The position numbers and the translations under genes are program-made. Of a stretch of DNA of 44,154 bases, positions 26,225-35,330 are shown in pieces (position 1 is the stretch's first letter; each line of letters opens with the position of its first letter). Source of the DNA: Clostridia bacterium (GTDB lineage Bacteria > Bacillota > Clostridia > Christensenellales > Aristaeellaceae). The DNA is taken from contig JAFUHD010000368.1 of NCBI GenBank assembly GCA_017469025.1, forward strand, positions 1-44,154. The letters run 5' to 3'. The notes beneath the pieces were generated by a model. The model was not told the DNA's origin, searched no databases, and saw nothing but the letters and a program-made list of their open reading frames with translations.

Positions 26225-28418
26225 AATCTGTGTACTTAAGGATGGATGGAAATTTCTGCGGGCAGACATGTCCCCTGAACAGGCCGTACAGTATGCCGGC
26301 CAGGGAGAGAATGTCTCCCTGCCGCATACATGGAATGCCGTGGACGGACAGGACGGCGGAAATGATTATCACCGGGGACGCTGCTGGTATGTGCGCGAAC
26401 TGACGGCTGAGGAAACAGCGGGCGAGTGCGTGTATCTTGAGATCGGCGGCGCGGCAATGACTGCAGATGTTTATCTGAACGGGCAGCATCTTGTCCGGCA
26501 TGAAGGCGGATATGCCGCATTCCGTGCGGATCTGGCGGAATCCCGCGCGGACAGGAATGTGCTGGCCATTGCCGTCAGCAATGAGGACAATGATACCGTT
26601 TATCCCCAGAAAGCTGATTTTACGTTCTATGGCGGTCTTTACCGTGAAGTCCGGCTGATAGCGGTCCCAAAGGAACACTTTGAACTGCTGAAGGACGGAA
26701 CACCGGGCATCAAAGTGACCCCGATTGTGGACCTTGGTGCACACAGGGCGGAGGTTACCGTGGAAACCTGGCAGAACGCATCCAGTGTGACGGTCACGGT
26801 GAACGGCGAAAGCAAAACCGTTCCGTCTCAGGACGGACATGCCCAGGCGATTTTCCATATCGAAAACGTACATCTGTGGGACGGCATCCGCGATCCGTAT
26901 CTGTACACGGCCTCTGCTGCACTTGAAAGCGGGGACGAAATCACTGCCCGCTTTGGCTGCCGTGAGTTCCACTGTGATCCGCAGAAAGGCTTTTTCCTCA
27001 ATGGACGGAGCTATCCGCTGCGCGGCGTCAGCCGGCACCAGGACCTTGCCGGAAAGGGGAATGCACTGTCACGGGAGGACCATGCTGCAGATATGGCCAT
27101 CATCCGGGAAATCGGCGCCAATACCCTCAGGCTGGCCCATTATCAGCATGCTCAGGAATTCTATGACCTCTGTGATGAAAATGGCATTGTGGTGTGGGCG
27201 GAGATTCCCTATATCACGATGCACATGAAAAACGCTCGCGAAAATACGCTGACACAGATGCGTGAACTCATCACCCAGTGCTATAATCATCCCAGTATTG
27301 CTGTCTGGGGGCTCAGCAATGAAATTACAGCTGCAAGCACTGTGAATGATGACCTGCTTGAGAATCACAGGCTGCTGAATGAACTGTGCCACAGAATGGA
27401 CAAAACACGTCTGACGACCATGGCAGATGTATTTATGCTTGAAACAGACAGTCCGATTCTTGAGATTCCGGATATCAACAGCTACAACCTTTACTTTGGC
27501 TGGTATCTCGGCGATCTTGAACAGAACGATGAGTTTTTCGATGAATATCATGCCAAATATCCGGAGCGCGTTATCGGCTTCTCGGAATACGGCGCGGATG
27601 CCAATCCGGCATTTCATGCCTCCCGTCCCGAAAAGGGCGATTATACGGAAGAATACCAGGCGGTTTACCATGAGCATATGCTCCGCATGATTGAGGCACG
27701 GCCGTATCTGTGGGCAACACATGTATGGAACCTGTTTGACTTTGCAGCAGACGGCCGGGATGAAGGCGGCAAGCACGGTGAAAACCAGAAGGGACTGGTG
27801 ACATTTGACCGTAGTCTCCGCAAGGATGCCTTCTATCTGTACAAGGCTGCATGGAACAGGACGGAACCATTTGTTCATCTGTGCGGCAAGCGGTATCTGA
27901 ACCGCTGCGAGAATGAGACGGAAATAAAGGTGTATTCGAACCAGCCGAAGGTTACACTGTTTGTAGACGGCGTCAAGGCCGGCGAACAGACAGGGAAAAC
28001 AGTCTTTACATTCCGGGTGCCGCTGATGGGCGAGCATATGATCCGCGCGGAGGCAGAGGGTGTCAGTGATGTCATGTGTGTACGCCGTGTGGAGTCGCCG
28101 GATGAAAGCTACATCTTCAATAAGGCGTCTGCATCTGTGACCAACTGGTTTGACAGTGAGGAAATTGATCCAGCCTGCTTCTCTATTCAGGATACGTTGG
28201 ACGAGCTCCGGGCGCATCCGGTGGCGGGTGAGGTGATTAACCAGATGATGGCAAAAGGTGCTGCATCCCGCGGTGATGTTGCCGAGTCGGTCAAGGATAA
28301 TCCTGCCCTGCAGCGCATGATGGGACGCATGACAATGATCAGCCTGCTCAAACAGAGCGGTGCTGATGAACAGAGCATGAAACAGCTCAACCGCATACTT
28401 CAGGGGATACGCAAATGA
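26217..28418 (+). CDS. GH2 family glycosidase (beta-galactosidase/beta-glucuronidase-like)
   Basis: The protein has 733 residues and no signal peptide. Residues 1-150 form the GH2 jelly-roll domain (LPHTWNAVDGQDGGNDYHRG, VYLNGQHLVRHEGGYAAF), 160-260 the Ig-like domain, and 265-560 the TIM barrel (RGVSRHQDLAGKGNAL). The acid/base is E369 in WGLSNEI and the nucleophile E457 in IGFSEYGAD. A beta domain follows, then a helical tail of about 90 residues (DTLDELRAHPVAGEVINQMM) also seen in other Firmicutes GH2 proteins. GH2 covers galactosidase, glucuronidase and mannosidase activities; the sequence alone does not decide. It overlaps both neighbours, so translation is coupled. Confidence 0.92.
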   Translation: MRKICVLKDGWKFLRADMSPEQAVQYAGQGENVSLPHTWNAVDGQDGGNDYHRGRCWYVRELTAEETAGECVYLEIGGAAMTADVYLNGQHLVRHEGGYAAFRADLAESRADRNVLAIAVSNEDNDTVYPQKADFTFYGGLYREVRLIAVPKEHFELLKDGTPGIKVTPIVDLGAHRAEVTVETWQNASSVTVTVNGESKTVPSQDGHAQAIFHIENVHLWDGIRDPYLYTASAALESGDEITARFGCREFHCDPQKGFFLNGRSYPLRGVSRHQDLAGKGNALSREDHAADMAIIREIGANTLRLAHYQHAQEFYDLCDENGIVVWAEIPYITMHMKNARENTLTQMRELITQCYNHPSIAVWGLSNEITAASTVNDDLLENHRLLNELCHRMDKTRLTTMADVFMLETDSPILEIPDINSYNLYFGWYLGDLEQNDEFFDEYHAKYPERVIGFSEYGADANPAFHASRPEKGDYTEEYQAVYHEHMLRMIEARPYLWATHVWNLFDFAADGRDEGGKHGENQKGLVTFDRSLRKDAFYLYKAAWNRTEPFVHLCGKRYLNRCENETEIKVYSNQPKVTLFVDGVKAGEQTGKTVFTFRVPLMGEHMIRAEAEGVSDVMCVRRVESPDESYIFNKASASVTNWFDSEEIDPACFSIQDTLDELRAHPVAGEVINQMMAKGAASRGDVAESVKDNPALQRMMGRMTMISLLKQSGADEQSMKQLNRILQGIRK

Positions 28419-29260
28419 AAAAAGCAGTACAGCAGATCATGCTGGGAACGGTGACCGGAAACGAAACCCGGGCCAGAGAGACACTTGGCCGCATTAAGGC
28501 TGCCGGATATGACGGATTGGAACTGAACCGGTTCATGATTCATCCATCATCCATGATGGTCCGCCTGATGACCCGTGCGGCTGGCATGCCCACAGGGAAG
28601 GGCGGCAATCTGGACTGGGGACGCCTGATGCAGGACAGCGGTCTGTCGGTGATCAGCCTGCATACTGATCTTGGCAGTCTTGAGGGTGAAGGGGACGCGG
28701 TTGCAAAAGAGGCCGCGGAACTGGGAACGGATACCGTGGTCATCACTGGAATGTACCGCTTCGATTATGGCAGTGAACCTGCTGTCCGGGTACTGGCAGG
28801 ACGTCTGAACCGCGCGGGCGAAGCACTCGCCCGCAGCGGCATATCCCTGCTTTATCACAATCACAATGTTGAACTGATGTCTGTCCGGCCTGGTCTGAGG
28901 GCATATGATATTCTGCTCGAAGATACAGATCCGTCGCTCGTGAATTTTGAATTTGACAGTTACTGGTTTACGGACGGCGGCGCGGATGCCGGCGCATGGA
29001 TGCGCAGACTGGGGACGCGCATGCGCATGTGGCATGTTACGGACCGCGGATTCCGCCGGAGCGGTCCGTCCATGACGCCCATTTTGAAGGCGGACAGTAT
29101 GGAACTGGGAACAGGAAACATGGATCTTGATACACTGTCTGCGATTGCTGTGCAGAACGGCATCAGGGCTGTGGTCCTGGAGAGCCACAAAAACTGGATT
29201 GACAGCGATCCGGTCAGGAGTCTTGAGGTGAGCAGCAAGTGGCTGAACGGGAGGTTTTAA
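28415..29260 (+). CDS. Sugar phosphate isomerase/epimerase (xylose-isomerase-like TIM barrel)
   Basis: The protein has 281 residues. The AP-endonuclease-2/xylose-isomerase-like barrel shows AAGYDGLELNRFMIH at the start, VISLHTDLG, TVVITGMYRFDY, LLYHNHNVEL, NFEFDSYW, MWHVTDRG and AVVLESHKNW at strand ends carrying likely metal ligands (Glu, Asp, His). The start overlaps the GH2 stop (ATGA). It is related to the N-terminal half of the fusion protein at 20022 but lacks the propeller. The role inferred from context is to isomerise or epimerise a sugar released by the glycosidases, possibly acting with the Gfo/Idh/MocA enzyme. Confidence 0.87.
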   Translation: MKKAVQQIMLGTVTGNETRARETLGRIKAAGYDGLELNRFMIHPSSMMVRLMTRAAGMPTGKGGNLDWGRLMQDSGLSVISLHTDLGSLEGEGDAVAKEAAELGTDTVVITGMYRFDYGSEPAVRVLAGRLNRAGEALARSGISLLYHNHNVELMSVRPGLRAYDILLEDTDPSLVNFEFDSYWFTDGGADAGAWMRRLGTRMRMWHVTDRGFRRSGPSMTPILKADSMELGTGNMDLDTLSAIAVQNGIRAVVLESHKNWIDSDPVRSLEVSSKWLNGRF

Positions 29261-29262
29261 GC

Positions 29263-31509
29263 ATGGAGAGAATGCCGAAACAGTGGTCTGCTCTCTGGAT
29301 TGATCCAGAGCCGGCACATGACCCTGACAGACGTCAGCCGGCCTCCTGCCTGCGCCGCAGTTTTGAGTGGAATGCCTGCAGACAGGCGGTTCTTTACATC
29401 ACCTGCCATGGTTTGTATGAGGCTTATCTGAACGGGGAACGCGTTGGAGACTTTGTGCTTGCACCGGGGACGGGCAATTACAAAAAGCGTCTGGCTGTAC
29501 AGTGCTACGACGTGACCGGCCTTTTGCGGCAGGGGAACAATGAACTGTTCATTCTGCTCGGCGACGGCTGGTACCGGGGCAGTGTGGGGATAGACGGCAT
29601 TACCGGTTACTATGGAACGGATCTGGCGCTTTTGTGTCAGCTGGAGGCAGACGGCGTGCCAGCCCTTTGCAGTGATGCACAGTGGGAAGCTTCCCAGAGC
29701 GGACCGGTCCGTGAAAATGATCTGCAGCAGGGTGAAGCATTTGATGCACGTATGGAATCCGTAACGGACTGGCATGGCGTGACAGTGCGCGACTTTGGCT
29801 ATGAGACGCTGGCAGCAGATGAAGGCGTGCCTGTCATTGAGCAGGAGCGCTTTCCCGGGAAACTGATCATGACCCCGAATGGAGACAGGGTGGTTGACTT
29901 TGGGCAGAATCTGGCCGGTTATACCGAGCTGCGGGTACGCGCCAGTGCCGGGCAGACAATTACGCTCTGGCATGGGGAAACCCTCGATGAAAACGGGAAT
30001 TTCACCCAGTCCAATTTTGATCCGGGTGACCGGAACAAAAACGGCATCCAGCAGAAAATCAGCTATACCTGCCGGGATGGACTCAATGTCTACAAACCGC
30101 ACTTTACGATCTTTGGTTTCCGGTACGCAAAAATTGATACGGAAATTGACCTGCAGGATGCTTCGTTTACGGCAGTTGCCGTTTATTCCCGGATGAAACA
30201 GACCGGCTTCTTTGAATGCGGAAACGCAGATGTGACACGGCTCTTTGAAAACAGTCTGTGGAGCATGCGCTCCAATTTCTGCGGGATCCCGACGGACTGC
30301 CCGACACGGGAACGCGCGGGCTGGACCGGTGATGCCGGTATATTTGCTCCGACGGCAGTCCGTCTGTTTGACTGTCGTCCAGTCCTGCGCAGCTGGCTCG
30401 GTGAATGCCGCCTGGCACAGCACGAGGATGGTCTGGTCGAGAATATCGCGCCGGTCAACAACAGCGGCAGCATGATTTCGAACATGCTTCAGGGATCTGC
30501 CGGCTGGGGAGATGCGTGTATCCTGGTGCCGTGGGCGTTGTATCAGGCATATGGCGACAGGGCGGTACTTGAGGAAAACTACGACATGATGCGCAGATGG
30601 ATTTCGTTCTGCGAAAACCGGGCACATCAGACACGGCCGCAGAATGAGGCAAATCCGTGGAAAGAGTATCTGGTGGACAACGGATTCCACTTCGGCGAGT
30701 GGTGCCAGCCGGATATTGACAACACGGAGGCCATGAAGAAGACCATGATGATGGGCGCACCTGAGGTCGCCACTGCCTACTTCTACCGTTCTGTTTCCCT
30801 GATGGCAGGCATAGCAAAATGTCTTGGAAAGACAGAGGATGCAGCCAGATATGGCGAAATGGCGGAGAACATCCGGAAAGCGTACAGATTTACGTGTACC
30901 CGGGACGGCGTCATCGATTCGGACCGCCAGTGCGACTATGTCAGACCTGTTGCATTCGGACTGCTCGAGGGAAAAGAAAACCAGGCAGCAGCAGACCGGC
31001 TGAATGAGCTTGTGATAAACAACGGCTGTCATCTTAACACCGGTTTCCTGTCCACACCGGATCTCTGCCGTGTGCTGGCGGAATACGGTCATACTGATAC
31101 AGCATACCGCCTGCTGCTGCAGGACGAGTGCCCTGGCTGGCTGTATGCAGTCCGCAGGGGCGCTACGACGATCTGGGAGACCTGGGACGGAATCCGTCCG
31201 GATGGTACCGTGCATGATTCCCTGAACCACTATGCCTATGGTGCAATCTCCGGATGGCTCATCGGCGGCGTCTGCGGCATCTCTCTCACAGAAAATGGCA
31301 TACGCATTGCGCCAAAGCCGCATCCGTCACTCGGATGGGCACGTGCAGAATGGGCATCGCCCGCAGGCAGGATAAAGAGCAGCTGGGCATATGAGAATCA
31401 TACGCTGAGCATGCAGATTACGGTACCCGCACCGTCGGTCATTGAACTGCCGGACGGGGAAAAGCATCGTGTAAAGGCAGGTGAATACCGGTATGAAATA
31501 CCTGTGTAA
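29263..31509 (+). CDS. GH78 alpha-L-rhamnosidase, cytoplasmic
   Basis: The protein has 748 residues. ATG 29263 is chosen because GGGAGG lies eight bases before it and the previous gene ends at 29260. The N-terminal beta domains (SCLRRSFEWNACRQAVLYIT, GDGWYRGSVG) and VVDFGQNLAGYTELRVRA are typical of rhamnosidases. The (alpha/alpha)6 domain carries the hallmark DCPTRERAGWTGDAG with general acid E350, FGEWCQPD, and TTIWETWDG with probable base E639. No signal peptide, so it cleaves terminal alpha-L-rhamnose from imported oligosaccharides or glycosides. This enzyme points to rhamnogalacturonan, arabinogalactan side chains or plant rhamnosides as the locus substrate. Confidence 0.93.
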   Translation: MERMPKQWSALWIDPEPAHDPDRRQPASCLRRSFEWNACRQAVLYITCHGLYEAYLNGERVGDFVLAPGTGNYKKRLAVQCYDVTGLLRQGNNELFILLGDGWYRGSVGIDGITGYYGTDLALLCQLEADGVPALCSDAQWEASQSGPVRENDLQQGEAFDARMESVTDWHGVTVRDFGYETLAADEGVPVIEQERFPGKLIMTPNGDRVVDFGQNLAGYTELRVRASAGQTITLWHGETLDENGNFTQSNFDPGDRNKNGIQQKISYTCRDGLNVYKPHFTIFGFRYAKIDTEIDLQDASFTAVAVYSRMKQTGFFECGNADVTRLFENSLWSMRSNFCGIPTDCPTRERAGWTGDAGIFAPTAVRLFDCRPVLRSWLGECRLAQHEDGLVENIAPVNNSGSMISNMLQGSAGWGDACILVPWALYQAYGDRAVLEENYDMMRRWISFCENRAHQTRPQNEANPWKEYLVDNGFHFGEWCQPDIDNTEAMKKTMMMGAPEVATAYFYRSVSLMAGIAKCLGKTEDAARYGEMAENIRKAYRFTCTRDGVIDSDRQCDYVRPVAFGLLEGKENQAAADRLNELVINNGCHLNTGFLSTPDLCRVLAEYGHTDTAYRLLLQDECPGWLYAVRRGATTIWETWDGIRPDGTVHDSLNHYAYGAISGWLIGGVCGISLTENGIRIAPKPHPSLGWARAEWASPAGRIKSSWAYENHTLSMQITVPAPSVIELPDGEKHRVKAGEYRYEIPV

Positions 31510-33304
31510 TCCCATTAATATCAATTACCGATATCAGTTCAATGCTGATCCGCGCCGGCATGGACAGCTTCAGATCTGCCGCGAAGCTGCAGATCCGTCC
31601 ATGATCTGTTTTGAAGGCAGGTATTATATCTTTGCATCCATGACACTTGGTGTATGGGTGTCAGATGATCTGGTTACGTGGGAAAACCACCGTCTGCCGG
31701 CGGAACTGCCGCTGTATGATTATGCACCGGATGTGCGTGTCAGGGACGGATGGGTATGGCTGTGCGCTTCCAGCCGGGACCAGAATTGCGACCGGTGGCG
31801 TACCCGCAATATTCTGGATGGACCATATGAAAAGGTGGAGGGAACATTCCCGTTCTGGGATCCCAACCTCTTTGTGGATGATGACGGACGGGTTTATTTC
31901 TACTGGGGTTGTTCCAACACAACACCGATCTGGGGCGTGGAACTGAATCGTGAAACCATGCACCCTGCAGGGGAAAAGCAGGCCCTTATAGACGGTCATC
32001 CATGGGAGATTGGCTATGAACGCATCGGGGAGGACAACAGCAAACTGCCTGCTTCGGAGGCAGAAGTCGAGGCGCGCTATCAGGCATTCATCAGGCGCAG
32101 CGGCACACCCGAAAGCCAGATCCCGGATGCCGTTAAACCACTGATCCGCGGCATGCTGTCCGACAGACCCTACATCGAGGGCGCCTGGATGGATAAACAC
32201 TGTGGCCGGTATTATCTGCAGTATGCCTGCCCGGGCACCCAGTATAACACGTATTCAGACGGTGTATACGTAAGTGACAGCCCGCTGGGCCCATTTACGC
32301 TTGCAAATAACAATCCCTATTCCTACAAGCCGGGCGGTTTCCTGCCTGGTGCCGGTCATGGCTCCACTATGCAGGATGAACAGGGAAACTGGTGGCATAC
32401 TGCGACCATGCGCATCAGCATGAACCATGACTTTGAGCGCCGTGTCGGTCTCTGGCCGGCAGGATTCGATGCCGATGGCGAACTGTTCTGCAATCAGCGC
32501 TATGGGGACTGGCCCCTGTCTGTTTCCGGTCTGCGCCAGGATCCCTGGCGCAATCCTGAATGGATGCTGCTCAGCACCGGCAAGACCTGCATGGCTTCCT
32601 CTTCACTTTCAGGACATGAACCTGAAAAGGCAGTGGAGGAAAATGTGCAGACATGGTGGACGCCTGTGACGGCCAACCGGAGTGAATGGCTCCAGCTGGA
32701 TCTCGGCCGGGTTTTCGATGTCCATGCTGTCCAGATCAACTTTGCAGACGACAGGCTGGATATTTCCTGTCCGGGGCCAATCCGTCCCGGTTCACAGGCC
32801 AGATATATTGAGGAGCGGGACCTTCTGACACAGTGGAAACTGGAAGGATCCGTGGACGGGACCGACTGGTTTGTCATTGAGGACAAGAGTCAGGCGCCTA
32901 CAGATCTTTCGCATGATCTGATTGTGCTGGAAAACGGGACTTCCATACGTTTCTTCCGGCTTTCTGATATGGCGGTTCCATATGGACAGCTGCCCTGCAT
33001 TTCCGGACTTCGCGTATTTGGCCTTGGAAACGGCGATAAGCCGGCAGTCCCTGCATTTACAGCGGAGCGCGCCGGAGATCTGGATATGAATGTCTGCATT
33101 GTGCCCCAGCCGGATACCCTCGGATACAATATCCTGTTTGGCGCCTCTCCGGACAAACTATATCACAGCTATATGGTGTTTGACGCCAGGACGCAGCGTG
33201 TGGGTGCGCTGATTTCCGGCAGGAAGTACTATGTGAGGGTGGATGCCTTCAATGAAAACGGGATTACGGAAGGACAATGCGTCCCACTTGAGAAGGAGGC
33301 ATAA
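31493..33304 (+). CDS. GH43-like glycosidase with F5/8-type C (CBM32-like) and FN3-like domains
   Basis: The protein has 603 residues. ATG 31493 is preferred, with the purine-rich AAGGCAGGTGA upstream; it overlaps the rhamnosidase by 17 bases. Residues 1-350 are a five-bladed propeller with the GH43 triad: D34 in EAADPSMI, D123 in FPFWDPNLFVDD and E229 in RPYIEGAWM. Residues about 365-515 look like a discoidin/CBM32 domain (EENVQTWWTPVTANRSEWLQ, LDLGRVFDVHAVQINF), followed by a fibronectin-like domain. There is no signal peptide, which is unusual for a protein carrying binding modules. Likely alpha-L-arabinofuranosidase, beta-xylosidase or a related exo activity on imported oligosaccharides. 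Confidence 0.88.
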   Translation: MKYLCNPININYRYQFNADPRRHGQLQICREAADPSMICFEGRYYIFASMTLGVWVSDDLVTWENHRLPAELPLYDYAPDVRVRDGWVWLCASSRDQNCDRWRTRNILDGPYEKVEGTFPFWDPNLFVDDDGRVYFYWGCSNTTPIWGVELNRETMHPAGEKQALIDGHPWEIGYERIGEDNSKLPASEAEVEARYQAFIRRSGTPESQIPDAVKPLIRGMLSDRPYIEGAWMDKHCGRYYLQYACPGTQYNTYSDGVYVSDSPLGPFTLANNNPYSYKPGGFLPGAGHGSTMQDEQGNWWHTATMRISMNHDFERRVGLWPAGFDADGELFCNQRYGDWPLSVSGLRQDPWRNPEWMLLSTGKTCMASSSLSGHEPEKAVEENVQTWWTPVTANRSEWLQLDLGRVFDVHAVQINFADDRLDISCPGPIRPGSQARYIEERDLLTQWKLEGSVDGTDWFVIEDKSQAPTDLSHDLIVLENGTSIRFFRLSDMAVPYGQLPCISGLRVFGLGNGDKPAVPAFTAERAGDLDMNVCIVPQPDTLGYNILFGASPDKLYHSYMVFDARTQRVGALISGRKYYVRVDAFNENGITEGQCVPLEKEA

Positions 33305-33305
33305 C

Positions 33306-34592
33306 ATGAGTTTTCCAAAGGGATTCCTGATCGGTGCATCTACTGCAGCCCATCAGGTGGAGGGCAACAATACCAACAGTGATTACTGGGCACAGGAACA
33401 GATGCCGCACAGCAGTTTTACCGAGCCGAGCGGGATAGCCTGTGACCACTACAACCGGTATGAAGAAGATATACGCATGATGGCAGATGCCGGTCTCAAT
33501 GCCTATCGCTTTTCTATTGAATGGGCGCGTGTTGAACCGGAAGAGGGGCATTTTAACGAGCGGGAGATCGAGCATTACCGCAGCGTGATCCGCTGCTGCC
33601 GTGATAACGGAATCGAGCCCGTCGTTACCCTGATGCACTTTACAAGCCCGGCCTGGCTGATCCGCAGGGGCGGCTGGGAGTCGGAGGAAACCATTGAACT
33701 GTTCCGGCGCTATGCAGCCTATGTGACAGAAAAGCTGGGCAGCGAGATTCGTTACATTTGCACGATTAACGAGGCCAATATGGGACTGCAGCTTGCAGCG
33801 ATCGCAAGACGCTTTACCCTGATGGCCCAGCAGGCGCAGCAGAATGCCAAAAACGCTGAGGGCACTGTTCAGGTCGGCATGAACTTCCAGAAGATGATGG
33901 AAAACATGAAATATGCTGCCATGGAGAATATGGAAGTTTTCGGAACAGCGCAGCCGCAGATCTTTGTATCCTCCCGTACGTCAGCCGGAGATGCCCTTGT
34001 TTTCAGGGCACATCAGGCGGCAAAGGCGGCAATCAAATCCACCAGACCGGAAATCCGGGTGGGCATTACGCTGTCTCTCCACGATCTTCAGGCACTGCCA
34101 GGCGGCGAGGCAGCCGCTGCAGCGGCATGGGAAGAGGAATTCAGACACTATCTTCCGTTCATACAGGGGGATGACTTCCTTGGTGTCCAGAACTACACCC
34201 GTACCCAGTATGGGCCGGAGGGACAGCTTCCATGTCCGCCGGGAGCCGAACTGACCCAGATGGACTATGAGTTTTATCCGGAGGCACTCGAACATGTGAT
34301 CCGCCGTGTCCATGAGGATTTCACCGGTGATCTGATCGTTACCGAAAATGGTATCGCAACAGCTGATGATACCCGCCGTGTGGAATTCATCCGCCGCGCA
34401 CTTGCCGGTATTGAAAACTGCATAAGCGACGGAATTCCTGTCAAAGGCTACTGCCACTGGAGCCTGATGGACAACTTCGAGTGGCAGAAAGGTTTTTCAA
34501 TGACCTTCGGCCTGATCGCTGTAGACCGCACAACACAGAAACGAACACCCAAGCACAGCCTGCATGTCCTCGGCACCTATGCCGCCAGATAA
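33306..34592 (+). CDS. GH1 family beta-glycosidase, cytoplasmic
   Basis: The protein has 428 residues from ATG 33306, with AAGGAGG upstream and one base after the GH43 stop. GH1 features: FPKGFLIGASTAAHQVEGN, the barrel with YRFSIEWARVEPEEG, acid/base E156 in CTINEAN, nucleophile E347 in IVTENGIA, and YCHWSLMDNFEWQKGF. It is a free beta-glucosidase/galactosidase type with no EIIA or phospho-binding signature that I can identify, so it is probably not a phospho-glycosidase. It completes the operon that begins with the symporter; a hairpin follows. Confidence 0.93.
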   Translation: MSFPKGFLIGASTAAHQVEGNNTNSDYWAQEQMPHSSFTEPSGIACDHYNRYEEDIRMMADAGLNAYRFSIEWARVEPEEGHFNEREIEHYRSVIRCCRDNGIEPVVTLMHFTSPAWLIRRGGWESEETIELFRRYAAYVTEKLGSEIRYICTINEANMGLQLAAIARRFTLMAQQAQQNAKNAEGTVQVGMNFQKMMENMKYAAMENMEVFGTAQPQIFVSSRTSAGDALVFRAHQAAKAAIKSTRPEIRVGITLSLHDLQALPGGEAAAAAAWEEEFRHYLPFIQGDDFLGVQNYTRTQYGPEGQLPCPPGAELTQMDYEFYPEALEHVIRRVHEDFTGDLIVTENGIATADDTRRVEFIRRALAGIENCISDGIPVKGYCHWSLMDNFEWQKGFSMTFGLIAVDRTTQKRTPKHSLHVLGTYAAR

Positions 34593-34616
34593 TCTGCCGC
34601 AGAAGTCCAACTAAAC

Positions 34617-34650
34617 AAAGAGCCGGAATGAAGATTCATTCCGGCTCTTC
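34617..34650 (+). terminator. Hairpin ending the glycan-utilization operon
   Basis: The arms AGAGCCGGAATGAA and TTCATTCCGGCTCT almost touch, followed by TCGCAT. The U-tract is short, but the stem is perfect and placed 25 bp past the GH1 stop. Confidence 0.65.
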
Positions 34651-34659
34651 GCATATGGG

Positions 34660-34840
34660 GATTTATTCATCGACGGGATCATGTCCGGGAAAGTGTGAAA
34701 CGGTGTGTAAAGCTGACTTAAAACCTGCATCGGGCATTCACAAACCGTTTCCATGCGCTGGAGCAGCCGTCCTTTTTGACTGGCTGCAGCCTGTCCTGTC
34801 AGCTGCTTATACTGCTGAGCAGCCCGGATATTTTCCTTTT
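34660..34840 (-). other. Non-coding or relic sequence between operon end and insertion element
   Basis: A minus-strand open frame crosses this stretch, but its beginning lies inside the neighbouring inverted repeat and it matches no family I know. If the element is removed, the membrane-protein tail from the right side reads in and ends near 34800 (LLMCKRKISGLLSSISS). Confidence 0.3.
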
Positions 34841-34846
34841 GCACAT

Positions 34847-35193
34847 AAAATCCCGTGGTGCACTGTGGACCTAAATATGCCATAATCTCCCTACAGTTCT
34901 AAGTCACGTAAAGGGCTATCTAACAAAGACTATTTTTGAAGCGCGTAAATGAGGTACATGCGAGACTTAAAGACTTCTTGAACCTTCATTCTGGCTTTTT
35001 TACAGGAGGAACTACAACACTATCTAAATCCGTTTTCTTTAGCCATGAATCTCCATCAGATAAATTGGAGAAAGTTGAGATTCTCCTGAATTTGACATTT
35101 CAAAATCCTAAAACGCTTCGTTACCGAGACTTCTTTGTAGACAATTCAAGGACAGTGGATGATTTTTAGGTCCACAGTGCATCACGGGATTTT
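34847..35193. mobile_element. Short inverted-repeat insertion element (MITE-like)
   Basis: The 29-bp ends at 34847-34875 and 35165-35193 are inverted copies with 28 matches (core TCCCGTG, then TGCACTGTGGACCTAAA). TTTTGCACAT occurs directly outside the left end (34837-34846) and again at 35191-35200, overlapping the right end, so a target duplication of 6-10 bp is likely. The interior of about 290 bp holds no transposase. It has one 77-residue plus-strand frame (34936-35169, ending inside the right repeat) of unknown meaning. This is the structure of a non-autonomous element mobilised in trans. Confidence 0.75.
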
Positions 35194-35200
35194 TGCACAT

Positions 35201-35330
35201 TAACAGTTCAGTTCTGAAACAGCGGTCAAGGAGTGCAGCAATGACAAATACAGCGATGGAAATCATTACGGAGATGATGCCGTTGAGCAGAAGCCCGTGA
35301 ATGCCTGCTTTACTGCAGCCTCGAGAAGGC
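35201..35330 (-). pseudogene. C-terminal tail of a polytopic membrane protein (flippase-like)
   Basis: On the minus strand the frame [20 protein letters not shown], then FVIAALLDRCFRTELL encodes one long membrane helix followed by a basic tail. This is how polysaccharide flippases and related exporters end. Its upstream part is missing and replaced out of frame by the GT2 fragment; its last codons are separated by the insertion element. Precise removal of the element restores a natural-looking end. The family assignment is only a suggestion. Confidence 0.35.

Noticed and set aside
29257-31323. Long minus-strand open frame (688 codons) opposite the GH78 gene
   Set aside because: Antisense shadow of the rhamnosidase; no recognisable motifs.
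34611-34883. Minus-strand frame reading QKENIRAAQQYKQLTG as a transposase piece
   Set aside because: Its start lies inside the inverted repeat of the inserted element and I cannot match it to a transposase family; the neighbouring frame restored by element removal explains the strand better.
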